The position numbers were made by a program, and so were the translations under genes. Below are positions 1 through 9,846 of a DNA stretch of 64,000 nucleotides, in pieces. Source of the DNA: Colwellia psychrerythraea 34H (GTDB lineage: Bacteria > Pseudomonadota > Gammaproteobacteria > Enterobacterales > Alteromonadaceae); contig NC_003910.7 in assembly GCF_000012325.1 (NCBI RefSeq), positions 62,001-126,000 of the forward strand. The letters run 5' to 3'. The first letter of the stretch is position 1. Every line of letters starts with the position of its first letter. Under the pieces are notes generated by a model. That model was not told where the DNA came from. It saw only the letters and a program-made list of their open reading frames with translations, and ran no database searches.

Positions 1-947
<947 letters not shown>

Positions 948-954
948 TCATCTG

Positions 955-988
955 GTAATTCCCTGCAGCAAAAGCGGTAGGGAATTAC
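955..988 (+). promoter_or_regulatory. Intercistronic hairpin between atpD and atpC
   Basis: Ten bases (955-964, GTAATTCCCT) are exactly complementary to 979-988, with a 14-nt loop. No T-run follows, so it is not a normal intrinsic terminator. It lies just before the atpC ribosome-binding site (GAGGT near 995). A role in mRNA processing or in tuning epsilon synthesis is inference. Confidence 0.5.
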
Positions 989-1008
989 ATGAATAGAGGT
1001 CGAGTCAA

Positions 1009-1431
1009 ATGGCATTATTAACTGTTAATCTTAATGTAGTAAGTGCAGAAGAAAGCTTGTTTTCTGGTAGCATTAAATCATTACAGATCACAGGTAGTGA
1101 AGGTGAATTAGGCATTATGCCTGGTCACGCACCTTTACTGACCTCACTAAAACCTGGTATGGCACTTATCACTAAAGCAGATGGCACTGAAGAAGTTATC
1201 TATCTTTCAGGTGGTATGTTAGAAGTTCAACCAAATAACGTTACCGTGTTAGCTGATGTAGCTACGCGTGCTGCGGACTTGGATGAAGAAGCGGCTCTTG
1301 CTGCTAAACAACGTGCAGAAGACAACATGAACGCCCATGGCGGCGATGTTGACTATGCTGCTGTTGCTGCTGAATTAGCTCGTGCAGTAGCGCAATTACG
1401 CGTTATTCAAGCGACTAGCAAGCATAGCTAA
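1009..1431 (+). CDS. atpC: ATP synthase F1 subunit epsilon
   Basis: Epsilon subunit of F1, part of the central rotor stalk and an inhibitor of ATP hydrolysis. At 140 residues it has the usual length. The N-terminal beta-sandwich carries the family signature [19 protein letters not shown], followed by the alanine-rich C-terminal helical hairpin (residues about 85-140). The start ATG has GAGGT nine bases upstream. It is the last atp gene, followed by a strong terminator. The next locus is a thiamine-uptake operon on the opposite strand rather than glmU, which often follows atpC in enterobacteria. Confidence 0.98.
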   Translation: MALLTVNLNVVSAEESLFSGSIKSLQITGSEGELGIMPGHAPLLTSLKPGMALITKADGTEEVIYLSGGMLEVQPNNVTVLADVATRAADLDEEAALAAKQRAEDNMNAHGGDVDYAAVAAELARAVAQLRVIQATSKHS

Positions 1432-1530
1432 TATTTGGTTACTTTTGTTAGTAACTAGATAAATACCCTCAGGTTTAGTGACTTCTACTCTTAAAAGTAA
1501 GCGTAGAAGTAAACACAGATACCGATTTTG

Positions 1531-1564
1531 AAAGCCACTTTACTTTTAGTAAAGTGGCTTTTTT
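1531..1564 (+). terminator. Rho-independent terminator of the atp operon
   Basis: A 13-14 bp stem (AAAGCCACTTTACT against AGTAAAGTGGCTT) with a 3-nt loop runs into six T. Two weaker hairpins precede it after the atpC stop: about 1436-1455, and 1481-1488 paired with 1503-1510. Confidence 0.9.
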
Positions 1565-1624
1565 GTGCCTGCAGTAAAGTTGAATGTTTTGCATGAAAGA
1601 AAGAAAAATTAGATTAGGAAAGTA

Positions 1625-2536
1625 TTAACTTATTAACGGCATTAATTTTGGTATATCTAAGTGATATTTTACCACAAAACTATCGAATGCTGACCATTGT
1701 TCAATAGCTAGTGATCTCAAATGATTATTAATTTTTGCATCATTTGTATTATCTAAATACCATAAGCCATTTATAAAGTAGCTATAAAGAAGATAGTAAG
1801 TTAATAATATTTTATTCGGCTTGTAACTTGGTACTAAGGACATATAGCGATTAACAATCTCATCTATGTGGAGAGGTGAAATGTTATTAATAGCAATGAA
1901 CATTGATAAGTCGAAATCTACCGGTGCTAAATGGCTACATTCGAAATCTATTAACCAAGATTGTCGCGTTTCATCAATAATAATATTGCTGTAATTTATA
2001 TCACCATGGCAAATAATATTAGTGACATCAGAGCGCTTCTGTTCGATACCAATCTTTAAAGTCAGTGTTTCAGTGATGTCTGCTAAGAAAAGTTTTTGTT
2101 GTGATGGTATTGAGTTGGGGTTAGTGAATAAGCGCCGTACTGACTCAGAAGTATCTAAACAGGGAATAGTTTTAGCATTCGGTTGTGGTACTAACTGATG
2201 TAATTTAGCCATGAGAGTTAGGCCAGTATCAATACACTGACTACTGCTAAGTTCATTTTTATCCAGTGTAATACCCACAATATAGTCAGTGACTAACCAA
2301 GCATTGTCATGGTAGATAATTCTTGGGCTTAGGCCATGTTTAGCTGCATATTTGCTAGATAAAACCTCTGTTTCAGCAGTTTCACTATTTAATTTTTTTA
2401 CAAAAAAAACCTGTAAGGCAGTCGTCACTTTAATGCAGGTGTGACTCATGCCATCAATCAACAATGAAATATCTACTACCTTTTCAAAACAAGGTAGGGA
2501 TCTGAGTGAGTTAAGTTGTGAAGAGGTAAGCGACAT
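1625..2536 (-). CDS. APH/choline-kinase-fold phosphotransferase, probable thiamine kinase
   Basis: A 303-residue cytoplasmic kinase of the aminoglycoside/choline phosphotransferase fold. The Brenner catalytic motif is visible as HGD at 177-179 with the metal-binding N184, and the DFE metal-binding motif at 197-199. E. coli ThiK (YcfN) belongs to the same superfamily. This gene is the last in an operon with a TonB receptor, a YkoF-like protein and a PnuC-type permease behind a TPP riboswitch, and it starts 4 nt after the permease stop. Phosphorylation of imported thiamine, which traps it in the cell, is therefore the best inference. The substrate is not proven by sequence; a choline- or sugar-type kinase remains possible. 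Confidence 0.75.
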   Translation of the reverse strand: MSLTSSQLNSLRSLPCFEKVVDISLLIDGMSHTCIKVTTALQVFFVKKLNSETAETEVLSSKYAAKHGLSPRIIYHDNAWLVTDYIVGITLDKNELSSSQCIDTGLTLMAKLHQLVPQPNAKTIPCLDTSESVRRLFTNPNSIPSQQKLFLADITETLTLKIGIEQKRSDVTNIICHGDINYSNIIIDETRQSWLIDFECSHLAPVDFDLSMFIAINNISPLHIDEIVNRYMSLVPSYKPNKILLTYYLLYSYFINGLWYLDNTNDAKINNHLRSLAIEQWSAFDSFVVKYHLDIPKLMPLIS

Positions 2537-2540
2537 TAAA

Positions 2541-3194
2541 CTATCTAGTGTTAGCTATAGCAGAAGGTTGTAAATTCGTTGAAGACTTTTGGTAAAGTTT
2601 CAACCATTTATGATAGCCGTAACCAGCAACAATAACGAAAACAATAAATAAAACGGTAGTCGGAATTAAGCCTTTTTCAAGATATAAATAGATAGAAGCT
2701 AAATCAATAACAATCCAATAAAGCCAGTTTTCTAACACTTTGTTAGCCACTAAATAAGTAGCAAATACCGCATAAACCGTGGTGAAGGTATCTAAGTAAG
2801 GAAAGTGTGCAGGAGAATAATTATCCATAAGATAACCTAACCCCATCGCCAGTAGTGCTAGGGCAGCACAAACCTTGATATGCCAACTTAATTGCCAGCT
2901 AACGATGGTTAGTTGGCTACTTTCATTTTGATTTTGATCAGGTTGTTTAGACCATTGCCAATAACCATAAACCGCCATTAACAGGTAATAGGCGTTCAAA
3001 GCGCTATCCATTAATAATAAAACGTCATAAAAGATAACAGTATATAGTGCTGTACTTATAAAGGCTGCTGGCCAACACCATCGTGAGCCTTTAGCGGCTA
3101 GAATCACGTATGCTATTGAAAGCACCATAGCAACTAGCTCAAGCCATGGCAGCTGTTGAAAATAGGCCGATACACTGTTTAATAATTCTGTCAT
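2541..3194 (-). CDS. pnuT: PnuC-family vitamin permease, probable thiamine transporter PnuT
   Basis: Inner-membrane permease of 217 residues with about seven hydrophobic segments. It has the PnuC-family core of a WP-A-FIST-LY-like helix followed by DSALNAYYLLMAVYGYWQW. PnuC proteins move nicotinamide riboside. Comparative genomics has assigned a subgroup, PnuT, to thiamine when the gene sits under a TPP riboswitch, as here. The start codon overlaps the stop of the upstream thiamine-binding-domain gene by one base (TAATG), so the two are translationally coupled. Family assignment is firm; thiamine specificity rests on context. Confidence 0.85.
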   Translation of the reverse strand: MTELLNSVSAYFQQLPWLELVAMVLSIAYVILAAKGSRWCWPAAFISTALYTVIFYDVLLLMDSALNAYYLLMAVYGYWQWSKQPDQNQNESSQLTIVSWQLSWHIKVCAALALLAMGLGYLMDNYSPAHFPYLDTFTTVYAVFATYLVANKVLENWLYWIVIDLASIYLYLEKGLIPTTVLFIVFVIVAGYGYHKWLKLYQKSSTNLQPSAIANTR

Positions 3195-3460
3195 TAACTT
3201 TCTGCTTCAACTTGTGAACGATCACCATTAATAAATTTACAGACAAAAACTGCAGCACCTGTGGTTTTATGAACGTGCTTAATTTCAGCCATTACATGGT
3301 TCACCGCAAGATCGTAATCACCAAATACTTGCGTACTCATACCGTTGGTTATCACTTGTAAACCTTCAACACCTCTCAGTCGTTTTATAAACGCCCAAAT
3401 TTCTGTTTTATACTGTTCTTCTGCTAGTGGGTATAAGCTCAGTTCGATAGATATTTTCAT
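3194..3460 (-). CDS. YkoF/MTH1187-family thiamine-binding protein
   Basis: An 88-residue single-domain protein of the ferredoxin-like YkoF/MTH1187 family. It starts with the typical strand MKISIELSLYPL, then the helix 'EEQYKTEIWAFIKRL', and ends near the 'HKTTGAAVFVCKF' strand. Bacillus YkoF binds thiamine or hydroxymethylpyrimidine between two such domains, so a single-domain version would be expected to assemble from two or more copies. It lies 62 nt behind the TonB receptor and overlaps pnuT by one base. It has no signal peptide, so it probably acts in the cytoplasm as a thiamine carrier or sensor. Confidence 0.8.
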   Translation of the reverse strand: MKISIELSLYPLAEEQYKTEIWAFIKRLRGVEGLQVITNGMSTQVFGDYDLAVNHVMAEIKHVHKTTGAAVFVCKFINGDRSQVEAES

Positions 3461-3522
3461 AAGTTACCTCTCAAGGTTTTTGGAAGTGAGGTTAGTCACT
3501 TCCAAGTTTATATCAGTAGTGA

Positions 3523-5703
3523 TTAGAATTGATAATCTAGCGTAGCGCCGAAGACTAATGGCTCTGAAAGCTGCGTGTATTGTTTTGCAGTATAGCCATC
3601 ACGAGGGTCATTACCAAAGTAAAAACCTCGATTTGCGTAGTCTTCATTTGCTAAGTTACGACCCCAAATCTTTATCTGCCAATTATCTTGTATATAAGCG
3701 ACTGAGGCATTTAATAGTGCAACGGATTCTGATTGCTCGTCATGGCTATCGGAAAAGTAAAAACTATCTTTACCATCAACTGACAAGTTAATTAACCAAT
3801 GGTCAGTAGGTTGAACATTTATGCCGACGTTAAATTGATAATTTGGCGCATGGGCCTGTTCACGCCCGCTTAATGAAACACCATCAGCATTAACAAAATC
3901 ATTGAACTCTGTATCAAGTAAACCGAGTGACCCGTACACGTTTATTAAGTCATTTATATACCAAGCACCTTCAATTTCAACACCATAGTTACTACCCGTA
4001 GCGGCGTTACCTAAATAGCTAATAAATTCAGAGCTACCATCTTCACGTATTATGGTTTTAGAACTCTTAACTTGCATGTCTTCGCGATCCATATAGAAAA
4101 CCGAAGTTCGAACATAAGCACTGTTCTCGAGTAAAGAAACTTTGTAGCCGATTTCATAATTCAATAAATACTCAGGGTCAAAAGTACGTAAATCTTCAGG
4201 TAAAGTACCATCGGTATTATGCCCACCCGCTTTATAGCCTCGGTTAATTGATCCGTACCACATACTGTCTTCATTTTGCTGGTAACTAAGTACTAACTTA
4301 CCACCCACCATTGTATCGTCGATCCTGTCATCAAATAAATCTGAATTGTTATAGTCAGCACTGCGATTTTCAATGCGTAAGCCTGACATTAACGACCATT
4401 TTTCAGCAATTTGAGTATCTAATTGACCATACAACGCTACACTCGTGCTTTCGTTAATTGAAGTAAAGTCACCGCTAGCATAAGTGTATTGGCGTAAAAG
4501 GTCTTCATCGTCTTGTTTAAAGTAAACGCCTGCAACCCAAGCAGTACTGCCATTAAAAATTTCTTGGCCTTGGTTAGAAACCGCACGTAACTCAGTCGTT
4601 AATACGGTTTTATCACGGTAATAATGGTCAGTAGATGAGTAGCCATCAAAATCAGCTAAACAGCCAGATGGGGTAATGCATGGGTCTGGAGTATAAACAG
4701 GGTCATCACTGCGCCACTCATATTCGCCAAAGGCCCAATCTTCATCGTAACCATAGCCTAAATCTGTATCTGAATGGCTGACAATGGCTAATAGGGTGGC
4801 GCTTTCAAAACCTGTATAGGTAAATTTTGCTGAAAAGGCAGCTGTTTCTTGTTGGTCAAAACCAGGTTGGTCTGAATAGGTTTCTCTGGTGTTATCTAAA
4901 GAAAATACATCATAGCCATTATCAAAATCGAAATAGAATCCAGCAAGGTCAATGGTTAGATCATTACTTGCTTCTATGGCTAACTTGCCACGTACGCTTA
5001 ATTCATCACGATTGTTGGTATCATCTCGTTGTAAATGGATATTTTCGGTAAAACCGTCACTGTTATGTTGGTTGACGGCTAGACGATAATTCACTGTATC
5101 ACTTGCAGGTCCAGATAAGGCAACACCCATATCGTAAGAATTATAATTACCAACACCCAGTTGAACAGCACCTTCAAAATCTTCTGTGGGTTCATTGGTG
5201 GTAATATTGATCATGCCTGCAATTGCGTTAGCACCAAAACGTGTGCCTTGAGGACCTCGAAAAATTTCAGCTTGCTTCACATCAAATAAATTAGCGATGC
5301 TGCCAATACCAGTAAAGTCGATATCGTCAATAATCATACCTACAGAGGGGTTGATCGGCTCTTGAAATTGACTACGTTCACCAATGCCACGAATTTGATA
5401 ATAACGTGCTCGCTGTGAGCCACTGGCAAAGTTAACATTAGGGCTAACAGCAACTAATTCTTCGAGATGACGTGCATTTCGTTGATTAATTTCAATATCG
5501 GTTAAAACCGATAAAGAAGCTGGAGTATTTTGTAAGTTTTGCTGGCGAAAATCACTGGTGACCGTGATAGTTTCAAGATTGCCGGTATTGCCGGTATTGC
5601 CGGTATTGCTGGTGTCATTATTCGCTTGCTGTTCAGCTGAAGCGGTAACGTTAAATAGACTTGCAGTGATAGCTAAACAGGTAGCAGATTTGGAGAACGT
5701 CAT
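3523..5703 (-). CDS. TonB-dependent outer-membrane receptor, probable thiamine receptor
   Basis: A 726-residue TonB-dependent receptor. It has an N-terminal signal peptide (cleavage expected after NVTASA near residue 23), a TonB-box-like ETITV near residue 45, a plug domain (about 50-165) and a 22-strand-type barrel ending in the aromatic LDYQF. Thiamine-regulated receptors of this type have been predicted under TPP riboswitches in marine gammaproteobacteria. It is the first gene of the operon and its long leader carries a TPP aptamer. A 9-bp tandem repeat codes for an NTG-rich linker just before the TonB box. Receptor class is certain; ligand is inferred from riboswitch and neighbours. Confidence 0.88.
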   Translation of the reverse strand: MTFSKSATCLAITASLFNVTASAEQQANNDTSNTGNTGNTGNLETITVTSDFRQQNLQNTPASLSVLTDIEINQRNARHLEELVAVSPNVNFASGSQRARYYQIRGIGERSQFQEPINPSVGMIIDDIDFTGIGSIANLFDVKQAEIFRGPQGTRFGANAIAGMINITTNEPTEDFEGAVQLGVGNYNSYDMGVALSGPASDTVNYRLAVNQHNSDGFTENIHLQRDDTNNRDELSVRGKLAIEASNDLTIDLAGFYFDFDNGYDVFSLDNTRETYSDQPGFDQQETAAFSAKFTYTGFESATLLAIVSHSDTDLGYGYDEDWAFGEYEWRSDDPVYTPDPCITPSGCLADFDGYSSTDHYYRDKTVLTTELRAVSNQGQEIFNGSTAWVAGVYFKQDDEDLLRQYTYASGDFTSINESTSVALYGQLDTQIAEKWSLMSGLRIENRSADYNNSDLFDDRIDDTMVGGKLVLSYQQNEDSMWYGSINRGYKAGGHNTDGTLPEDLRTFDPEYLLNYEIGYKVSLLENSAYVRTSVFYMDREDMQVKSSKTIIREDGSSEFISYLGNAATGSNYGVEIEGAWYINDLINVYGSLGLLDTEFNDFVNADGVSLSGREQAHAPNYQFNVGINVQPTDHWLINLSVDGKDSFYFSDSHDEQSESVALLNASVAYIQDNWQIKIWGRNLANEDYANRGFYFGNDPRDGYTAKQYTQLSEPLVFGATLDYQF
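5581..5616 (-). repeat. 9-bp tandem repeat inside the TonB-receptor gene
   Basis: Three exact copies of GCCGGTATT (plus strand) and a fourth degenerate one. They encode NTGNTGNTG between the signal peptide and the TonB box. The unit is a multiple of three, so slippage would change linker length and not the frame. Confidence 0.85.
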
Positions 5704-5777
5704 AAAATCTCATCAAAAAAAAGTAGGAGCGTGTGCAAGGAGGATAATTTTGATGAATTTTTTAGATTTATCTACAA

Positions 5778-6050
5778 TACCAATTCTATTAATATATTAA
5801 CTATTCAGCGAGAATTAAAAGGTTTATTAGGCAAGGCTTTGATTGCAGAGAATGGTTATTCCCTTGTCGCAATCAATAACGCTGCATATAAGCCTTTACC
5901 TTTTATTAGGTACTCGCCTTTGGGAGCTCGTTAGGAAAGTGATAACGGCACGAATTTATTTGATTTAGAATGACTAAACTTTCACAAATTCTATTTGTTC
6001 TAACTTCCCTAGCGTAGCTCTGACTAAGTCATATATAAATGGACTTGGTA
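5778..6050. repeat. Family A MITE-like element, copy A1
   Basis: A 273-bp element bounded by TACCAATTCTATTAA and, inverted, TACCAAGTCCATTTA. It shares its interior with the copies at 26711, 38572 and 58554, including AGCGAGAATTAAAAGG and GAGAATGGTTATTCCC. Its right end meets the first base of the TPP aptamer. It therefore sits in the leader of the thiamine operon, between aptamer and start codon. Open frames within it are short and not credible as genes. Confidence 0.85.
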
Positions 6051-6168
6051 TCCACCATCCCTATGCCAAAAAATTAAGTAAACTAATTTTCTGCCCAGGT
6101 TCAAAGAGTATATTTCTCAGCGACAAATCAGTTAAAAATAATTAAATGACAGCGCACCCCTTGGTTCA
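6051..6168 (-). promoter_or_regulatory. TPP (THI-box) riboswitch aptamer
   Basis: Read on the minus strand, the conserved blocks come in canonical order: ACCAAGGGGTGCGC (P1/P2), a P3 hairpin of about 8 bp with one mismatch, the invariant CTGAGAAAT, a partner strand ACTCTTT for P2, TTGAACCTG, then GGCATAGGGATGGT closing P4 and P1. The P5 arm is AT-rich and longer than usual (AAAATTA paired with TAATTTT). The usual GCGTAGGGA reads GCATAGGGA, so the pyrophosphate-sensing side is not canonical. The downstream genes fit thiamine uptake exactly. Confidence 0.8.
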
Positions 6169-6173
6169 ACGCT

Positions 6174-6182
6174 ATTCTAGCA
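6174..6182 (-). promoter_or_regulatory. Candidate extended -10 promoter of the thiamine operon
   Basis: On the minus strand TGCTAGAAT matches an extended -10 (TGnTAnAAT). It would start RNA near 6167, immediately at the first bases of the aptamer. No convincing -35 hexamer is seen, which is tolerated by extended -10 promoters. Confidence 0.4.
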
Positions 6183-6310
6183 AATAAATACACTATAATC
6201 TTTTTATTGTTTGGTACCTTAGGTATATTGGGGAATCCACATTGTGGTAATTTCTTATAATGCTAATTGGAGTCATTTATCGTCCTCTTGGTATAAATCA
6301 AAAGTAGTGA

Positions 6311-9300
6311 GTGTTTATGTTTCCTAATTGGCAATTAGTGCTGTTAAGTTTGGCTTATATTGGCCTATTATTTTTAATTGCTTTTTTAGGTGACCGATAC
6401 CGACACCAGTTGGCTAGAAAGGGACAGAGCATTATTTATGCACTGACCTTGGGGGTTTACTGTACCTCTTGGAGTTTTTTAGGAACAACAGGACAAGCAT
6501 CGACCAGTTTACTGTCTCACTTACCTATTTATTTAGGGCCCATTCTATTATTCGTTTTTGCTTGGCCATTTATCCAACGTATTATTCGCGTTAGTTTAAA
6601 ACTTCATTTAACCTCAATTGCTGATCTATTGGCAGCTCGATTTGGTAAGTCTCACAATCTCGCTATCATGGTCACAATTGTTGCGCTCGTTGGCACCATG
6701 CCTTATATCGCGCTGCAGCTTAAAGCTATGGTGTATTCATTTCAGCAACTTCAAATAGACCAAAGCTTAAATAGCTGGCACATCGGTCTAGTTGTTAGTT
6801 TAGTTCTAGCTATGTTTACCGTTTTATTTGGTATTAGACATATCGATGTCACTGAGCGACACCCAGGTGTGATGCTGGCCATTGCCTTTGAATCTTTAGT
6901 GAAGTTAGCGGCCTTTTTAGCGGTAGGTATCTTCGTTTGTTTTGTCTTGTATGACTCGCCAGCAGATATTTGGCAGCAGGCCAATGCTGATGAATTATTA
7001 GAACAGCAATTAACCATAGACAATGTAACGTCAATGTTTGCCATGTTGGTGATTGTTATGGCGGCTTTCTTGTCTTTGCCAAGGCAATTCCAAGTCATGG
7101 TTGTTGAGCTTAAGGATCAAAGAGATACTTGGTTAAGTCGTCGAGTTTTCCCTATATATATTTTAATTTTTGCCTTTTTTGCTGTGCCGTTGGGGTTAGC
7201 TGGTCAAATGCTTCTTGGTAATACGGTGCCTTCTGATACCTACGTACTCTTTCTTCCTGACGTTACCCAACAAACATGGTTGACCTTATTTGCCTTTTTA
7301 GGTGCAGTCTCGGCAGCAAGTTCTATGGTCATTATCTCTTCGATTGCTTTGAGTACCATGTTGAGTAATGAAATTGTTTTCCCTCTGCTTTATCGTCGTC
7401 AAAAAGTAGCACAGACTGACTATGATAACTTTCGCAAGCGATTGTTAAATATTAGAAAATTATTGGCTTTGTTTGTTATTTTATTAGGTTATGGTGTTTT
7501 CATCATGGCTTCACCAGATACACTCTCTTCATTAGGGGAAGTGGCCTTTGGCGCTTTCGCACAATTAACACCAGCCCTTATTGCTGCTTTTTATTGGCGT
7601 CGTGCTAGTTTAATGGGCGTTTATGCAGGGATTTTAGTGGGTTTTATTTTGTGGCTTACTCTTAACTTTTTACCTCAGTTTGGTCTATATGCTTCGCCTT
7701 TTGCCGAAGGCTTTTTGCCTGTTAAAACCACGGCGACCTTATTTAGTTTAGGCGCTAACATTATTGTAATGTGGGCTTTGTCTCAAATCAGCAGACAAAG
7801 TGTACAAGAGCGAGTTCAAGCATCATTGTTTTTAGAGTGGCAGTCACCTAAGTTATTAAAAGTAGAGAAAAAAAGACAGCTTGATGTACAAGAATTAGAA
7901 CTGTTAGCCTCGCGTTTCGTTGGTTTGGAAAAAGCACAAGCTAACTTTAATTCCTTTTTATCATCGCATGATAAAAAGGAGTTGGGCAATGTCATTTATA
8001 ATCAACAATTGATCCAACATACCGAAAATACCTTAGCTACGGTTATGGGCTCATCTTCGGCACGACTAGTGCTTTCTTCCGCATTAGATGGTCGTGATAT
8101 TGCCCTAGAAGAGCTGGCGGTACTTGTTGAAGATGCATCTAGTCAACAGCAAGAATTTTCTCAACATTTACTACAAAGTGCCATTGAGAATGCGAGTGAG
8201 GGCATTTCGATTGTTGATGATGAGTTACGCTTAGTGGCTTGGAATAAAAAATACTTAGACTTATTCGAATACCCCCCTGAATTAGTCTATATGGGCAGCC
8301 CAATATCCGCCCTTATTCGTCATAACGTGAAACGAGGTTTGTGCGGCTCTGGTGATATAGAGTCACAGGTAGAGCGTCGTTTAGATTTTTTACGTAAAGG
8401 TAGCCCGCATAGCTCGGAGCGGCAACAAGTGAGTGGCCAAACTATTCGCATTGAAGGTAATCCGCTTCCTGGTGGCGGTTTTGTCATGCTATTTTCTGAT
8501 ATCACGGCATATCGACAAGCAGAGCAAGTCCTCAAAGAAGCAAACCTTGATCTTGAAACCCGTGTTTATGAACGTACGCTAACGTTAGCTAAAACGAATG
8601 AAGCGCTAGCGAAGGCACATGAGAAAGCAGAACAAGCGCATTTGAAAAAGAGTCAATACCTAAACGCTTGTAGCCATGACTTAATGCAGCCGCTTGAAGC
8701 TGCGAGATTATTTACTTCAGCATTGTCAGAACAAAATAATTTAACGACTGATCAGCAAAGGCAAGTCGAAAATATCGATCGCTCTCTCAAAGCGGCGAAC
8801 GATTTATTAGCTGATTTAGCAGAAATTGCGCGATTAGAAAGTGGCAACATCAAAGCTAATATTCAAGCATTCGCACTGAATGAATTATTTGAAGATTTAG
8901 CGCAAGAATTTTCGGCCCTTGCGATCGAGAAGTCAGTAGAGTTTCGTTTGGCGGTGAGTAAAGTATGGGTGAAGTCAGATAGGCACTTATTAAGACGTAT
9001 CATTCAAAACCTTGTTGGTAATGCCTTTAGGTATGCAAGTCCAGGCAAAGTATTATTGGGTGCCCGAGTCTTTAATAATCAAGTAATCATACAAATTTTA
9101 GATAATGGGCCGGGTATTCCAGTTGAGAAGCAGGTCCTGGTGTTCGAGCAATTTACCCAACTTAATACCCCAAATAATCATGCGGGCAGAGGATTAGGTT
9201 TAGGGCTTAACATCACACAAAGTTTGGCGCAGTTATTGGGACACACGTTAAGCTTACAATCAAAAACTATGCAAGGCTGTAAATTTTCTGTGCAAGTAGA

Positions 9301-9787
9301 ACAAGCTGAGCCACTAGTACAAAGTCGTATTGTTAATAACCCAAGCTTTATCGTTGCTTTAAAAGACATTACTGTATTATGTATTGATAATGATCCAGAT
9401 GTACTCAGTGGCATGGTTGAGCTACTTTCAGCATGGCAATGTAATATCCTCGCAGCAGATTCTAGAGAAACAGCCTTAGAAGAGTTTGCTAATCACAGTA
9501 ATGAGATTGATATATTACTGGTAGATTATCAATTGGGTTATCAAACTGATGACCCACAAGGCAAACAAGTTGATGGCTTAACCTTAATTAGTGATTTACG
9601 TAGCCAATGTCATCATTCGTTACCCGCAATATTAATCACGGCGACAACGGAGCCTGGGATTGAAGATAAGGCTAGAAGTTTAGATGTGGGATATATGCGT
9701 AAATTAGTGAAACCAGCAGCGTTAAGGGCGATGATGAGTGCCATGCTTGCTAAGAAACTACAAGCAGATTACGTCGGTTATAGTTAG
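6311..9787 (+). CDS. Hybrid sensor histidine kinase/response regulator with SSS-type transporter N-terminus
   Basis: An 1158-residue inner-membrane signalling protein. Residues about 1-500 resemble sodium/solute symporters (12 or so hydrophobic helices). They are followed by a PAS domain (about 620-740; SAIENASEGISIVDD), a coiled linker, HisKA with the phospho-acceptor near H788 in ACSHDLMQPLEAAR, and a HATPase domain with N (NLVGNAFRYA), G1 (DNGPGIP) and G2 (GRGLGLGLN) boxes. It ends in a REC domain with its phospho-acceptor in LLVDYQLG (about D1071). CbrA- and NahK/ErcS-like kinases have related architectures. The coordinate given is a GTG; ATG at 6317, with GTGAG just upstream, is an equally good start. 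No dedicated DNA-binding partner is adjacent. Confidence 0.9.
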   Translation: MFMFPNWQLVLLSLAYIGLLFLIAFLGDRYRHQLARKGQSIIYALTLGVYCTSWSFLGTTGQASTSLLSHLPIYLGPILLFVFAWPFIQRIIRVSLKLHLTSIADLLAARFGKSHNLAIMVTIVALVGTMPYIALQLKAMVYSFQQLQIDQSLNSWHIGLVVSLVLAMFTVLFGIRHIDVTERHPGVMLAIAFESLVKLAAFLAVGIFVCFVLYDSPADIWQQANADELLEQQLTIDNVTSMFAMLVIVMAAFLSLPRQFQVMVVELKDQRDTWLSRRVFPIYILIFAFFAVPLGLAGQMLLGNTVPSDTYVLFLPDVTQQTWLTLFAFLGAVSAASSMVIISSIALSTMLSNEIVFPLLYRRQKVAQTDYDNFRKRLLNIRKLLALFVILLGYGVFIMASPDTLSSLGEVAFGAFAQLTPALIAAFYWRRASLMGVYAGILVGFILWLTLNFLPQFGLYASPFAEGFLPVKTTATLFSLGANIIVMWALSQISRQSVQERVQASLFLEWQSPKLLKVEKKRQLDVQELELLASRFVGLEKAQANFNSFLSSHDKKELGNVIYNQQLIQHTENTLATVMGSSSARLVLSSALDGRDIALEELAVLVEDASSQQQEFSQHLLQSAIENASEGISIVDDELRLVAWNKKYLDLFEYPPELVYMGSPISALIRHNVKRGLCGSGDIESQVERRLDFLRKGSPHSSERQQVSGQTIRIEGNPLPGGGFVMLFSDITAYRQAEQVLKEANLDLETRVYERTLTLAKTNEALAKAHEKAEQAHLKKSQYLNACSHDLMQPLEAARLFTSALSEQNNLTTDQQRQVENIDRSLKAANDLLADLAEIARLESGNIKANIQAFALNELFEDLAQEFSALAIEKSVEFRLAVSKVWVKSDRHLLRRIIQNLVGNAFRYASPGKVLLGARVFNNQVIIQILDNGPGIPVEKQVLVFEQFTQLNTPNNHAGRGLGLGLNITQSLAQLLGHTLSLQSKTMQGCKFSVQVEQAEPLVQSRIVNNPSFIVALKDITVLCIDNDPDVLSGMVELLSAWQCNILAADSRETALEEFANHSNEIDILLVDYQLGYQTDDPQGKQVDGLTLISDLRSQCHHSLPAILITATTEPGIEDKARSLDVGYMRKLVKPAALRAMMSAMLAKKLQADYVGYS

Positions 9788-9846
9788 GTTGGCACAGTCG
9801 GTAAGACAATCTTATTGTGTAGATTTTAGTTAACATAAGCATGACG

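Noticed and set aside
5581..5616. Phase variation of the TonB receptor through the tandem repeat
   Set aside because: The unit is 9 bp, so copy-number changes keep the frame; only linker length would vary.
5731..5934. Open frame of 67 codons within the intergenic DNA upstream of the TonB receptor
   Set aside because: It lies mostly inside repeat A1 and changes frame relative to the other copies; no ribosome-binding site or conserved protein motif.
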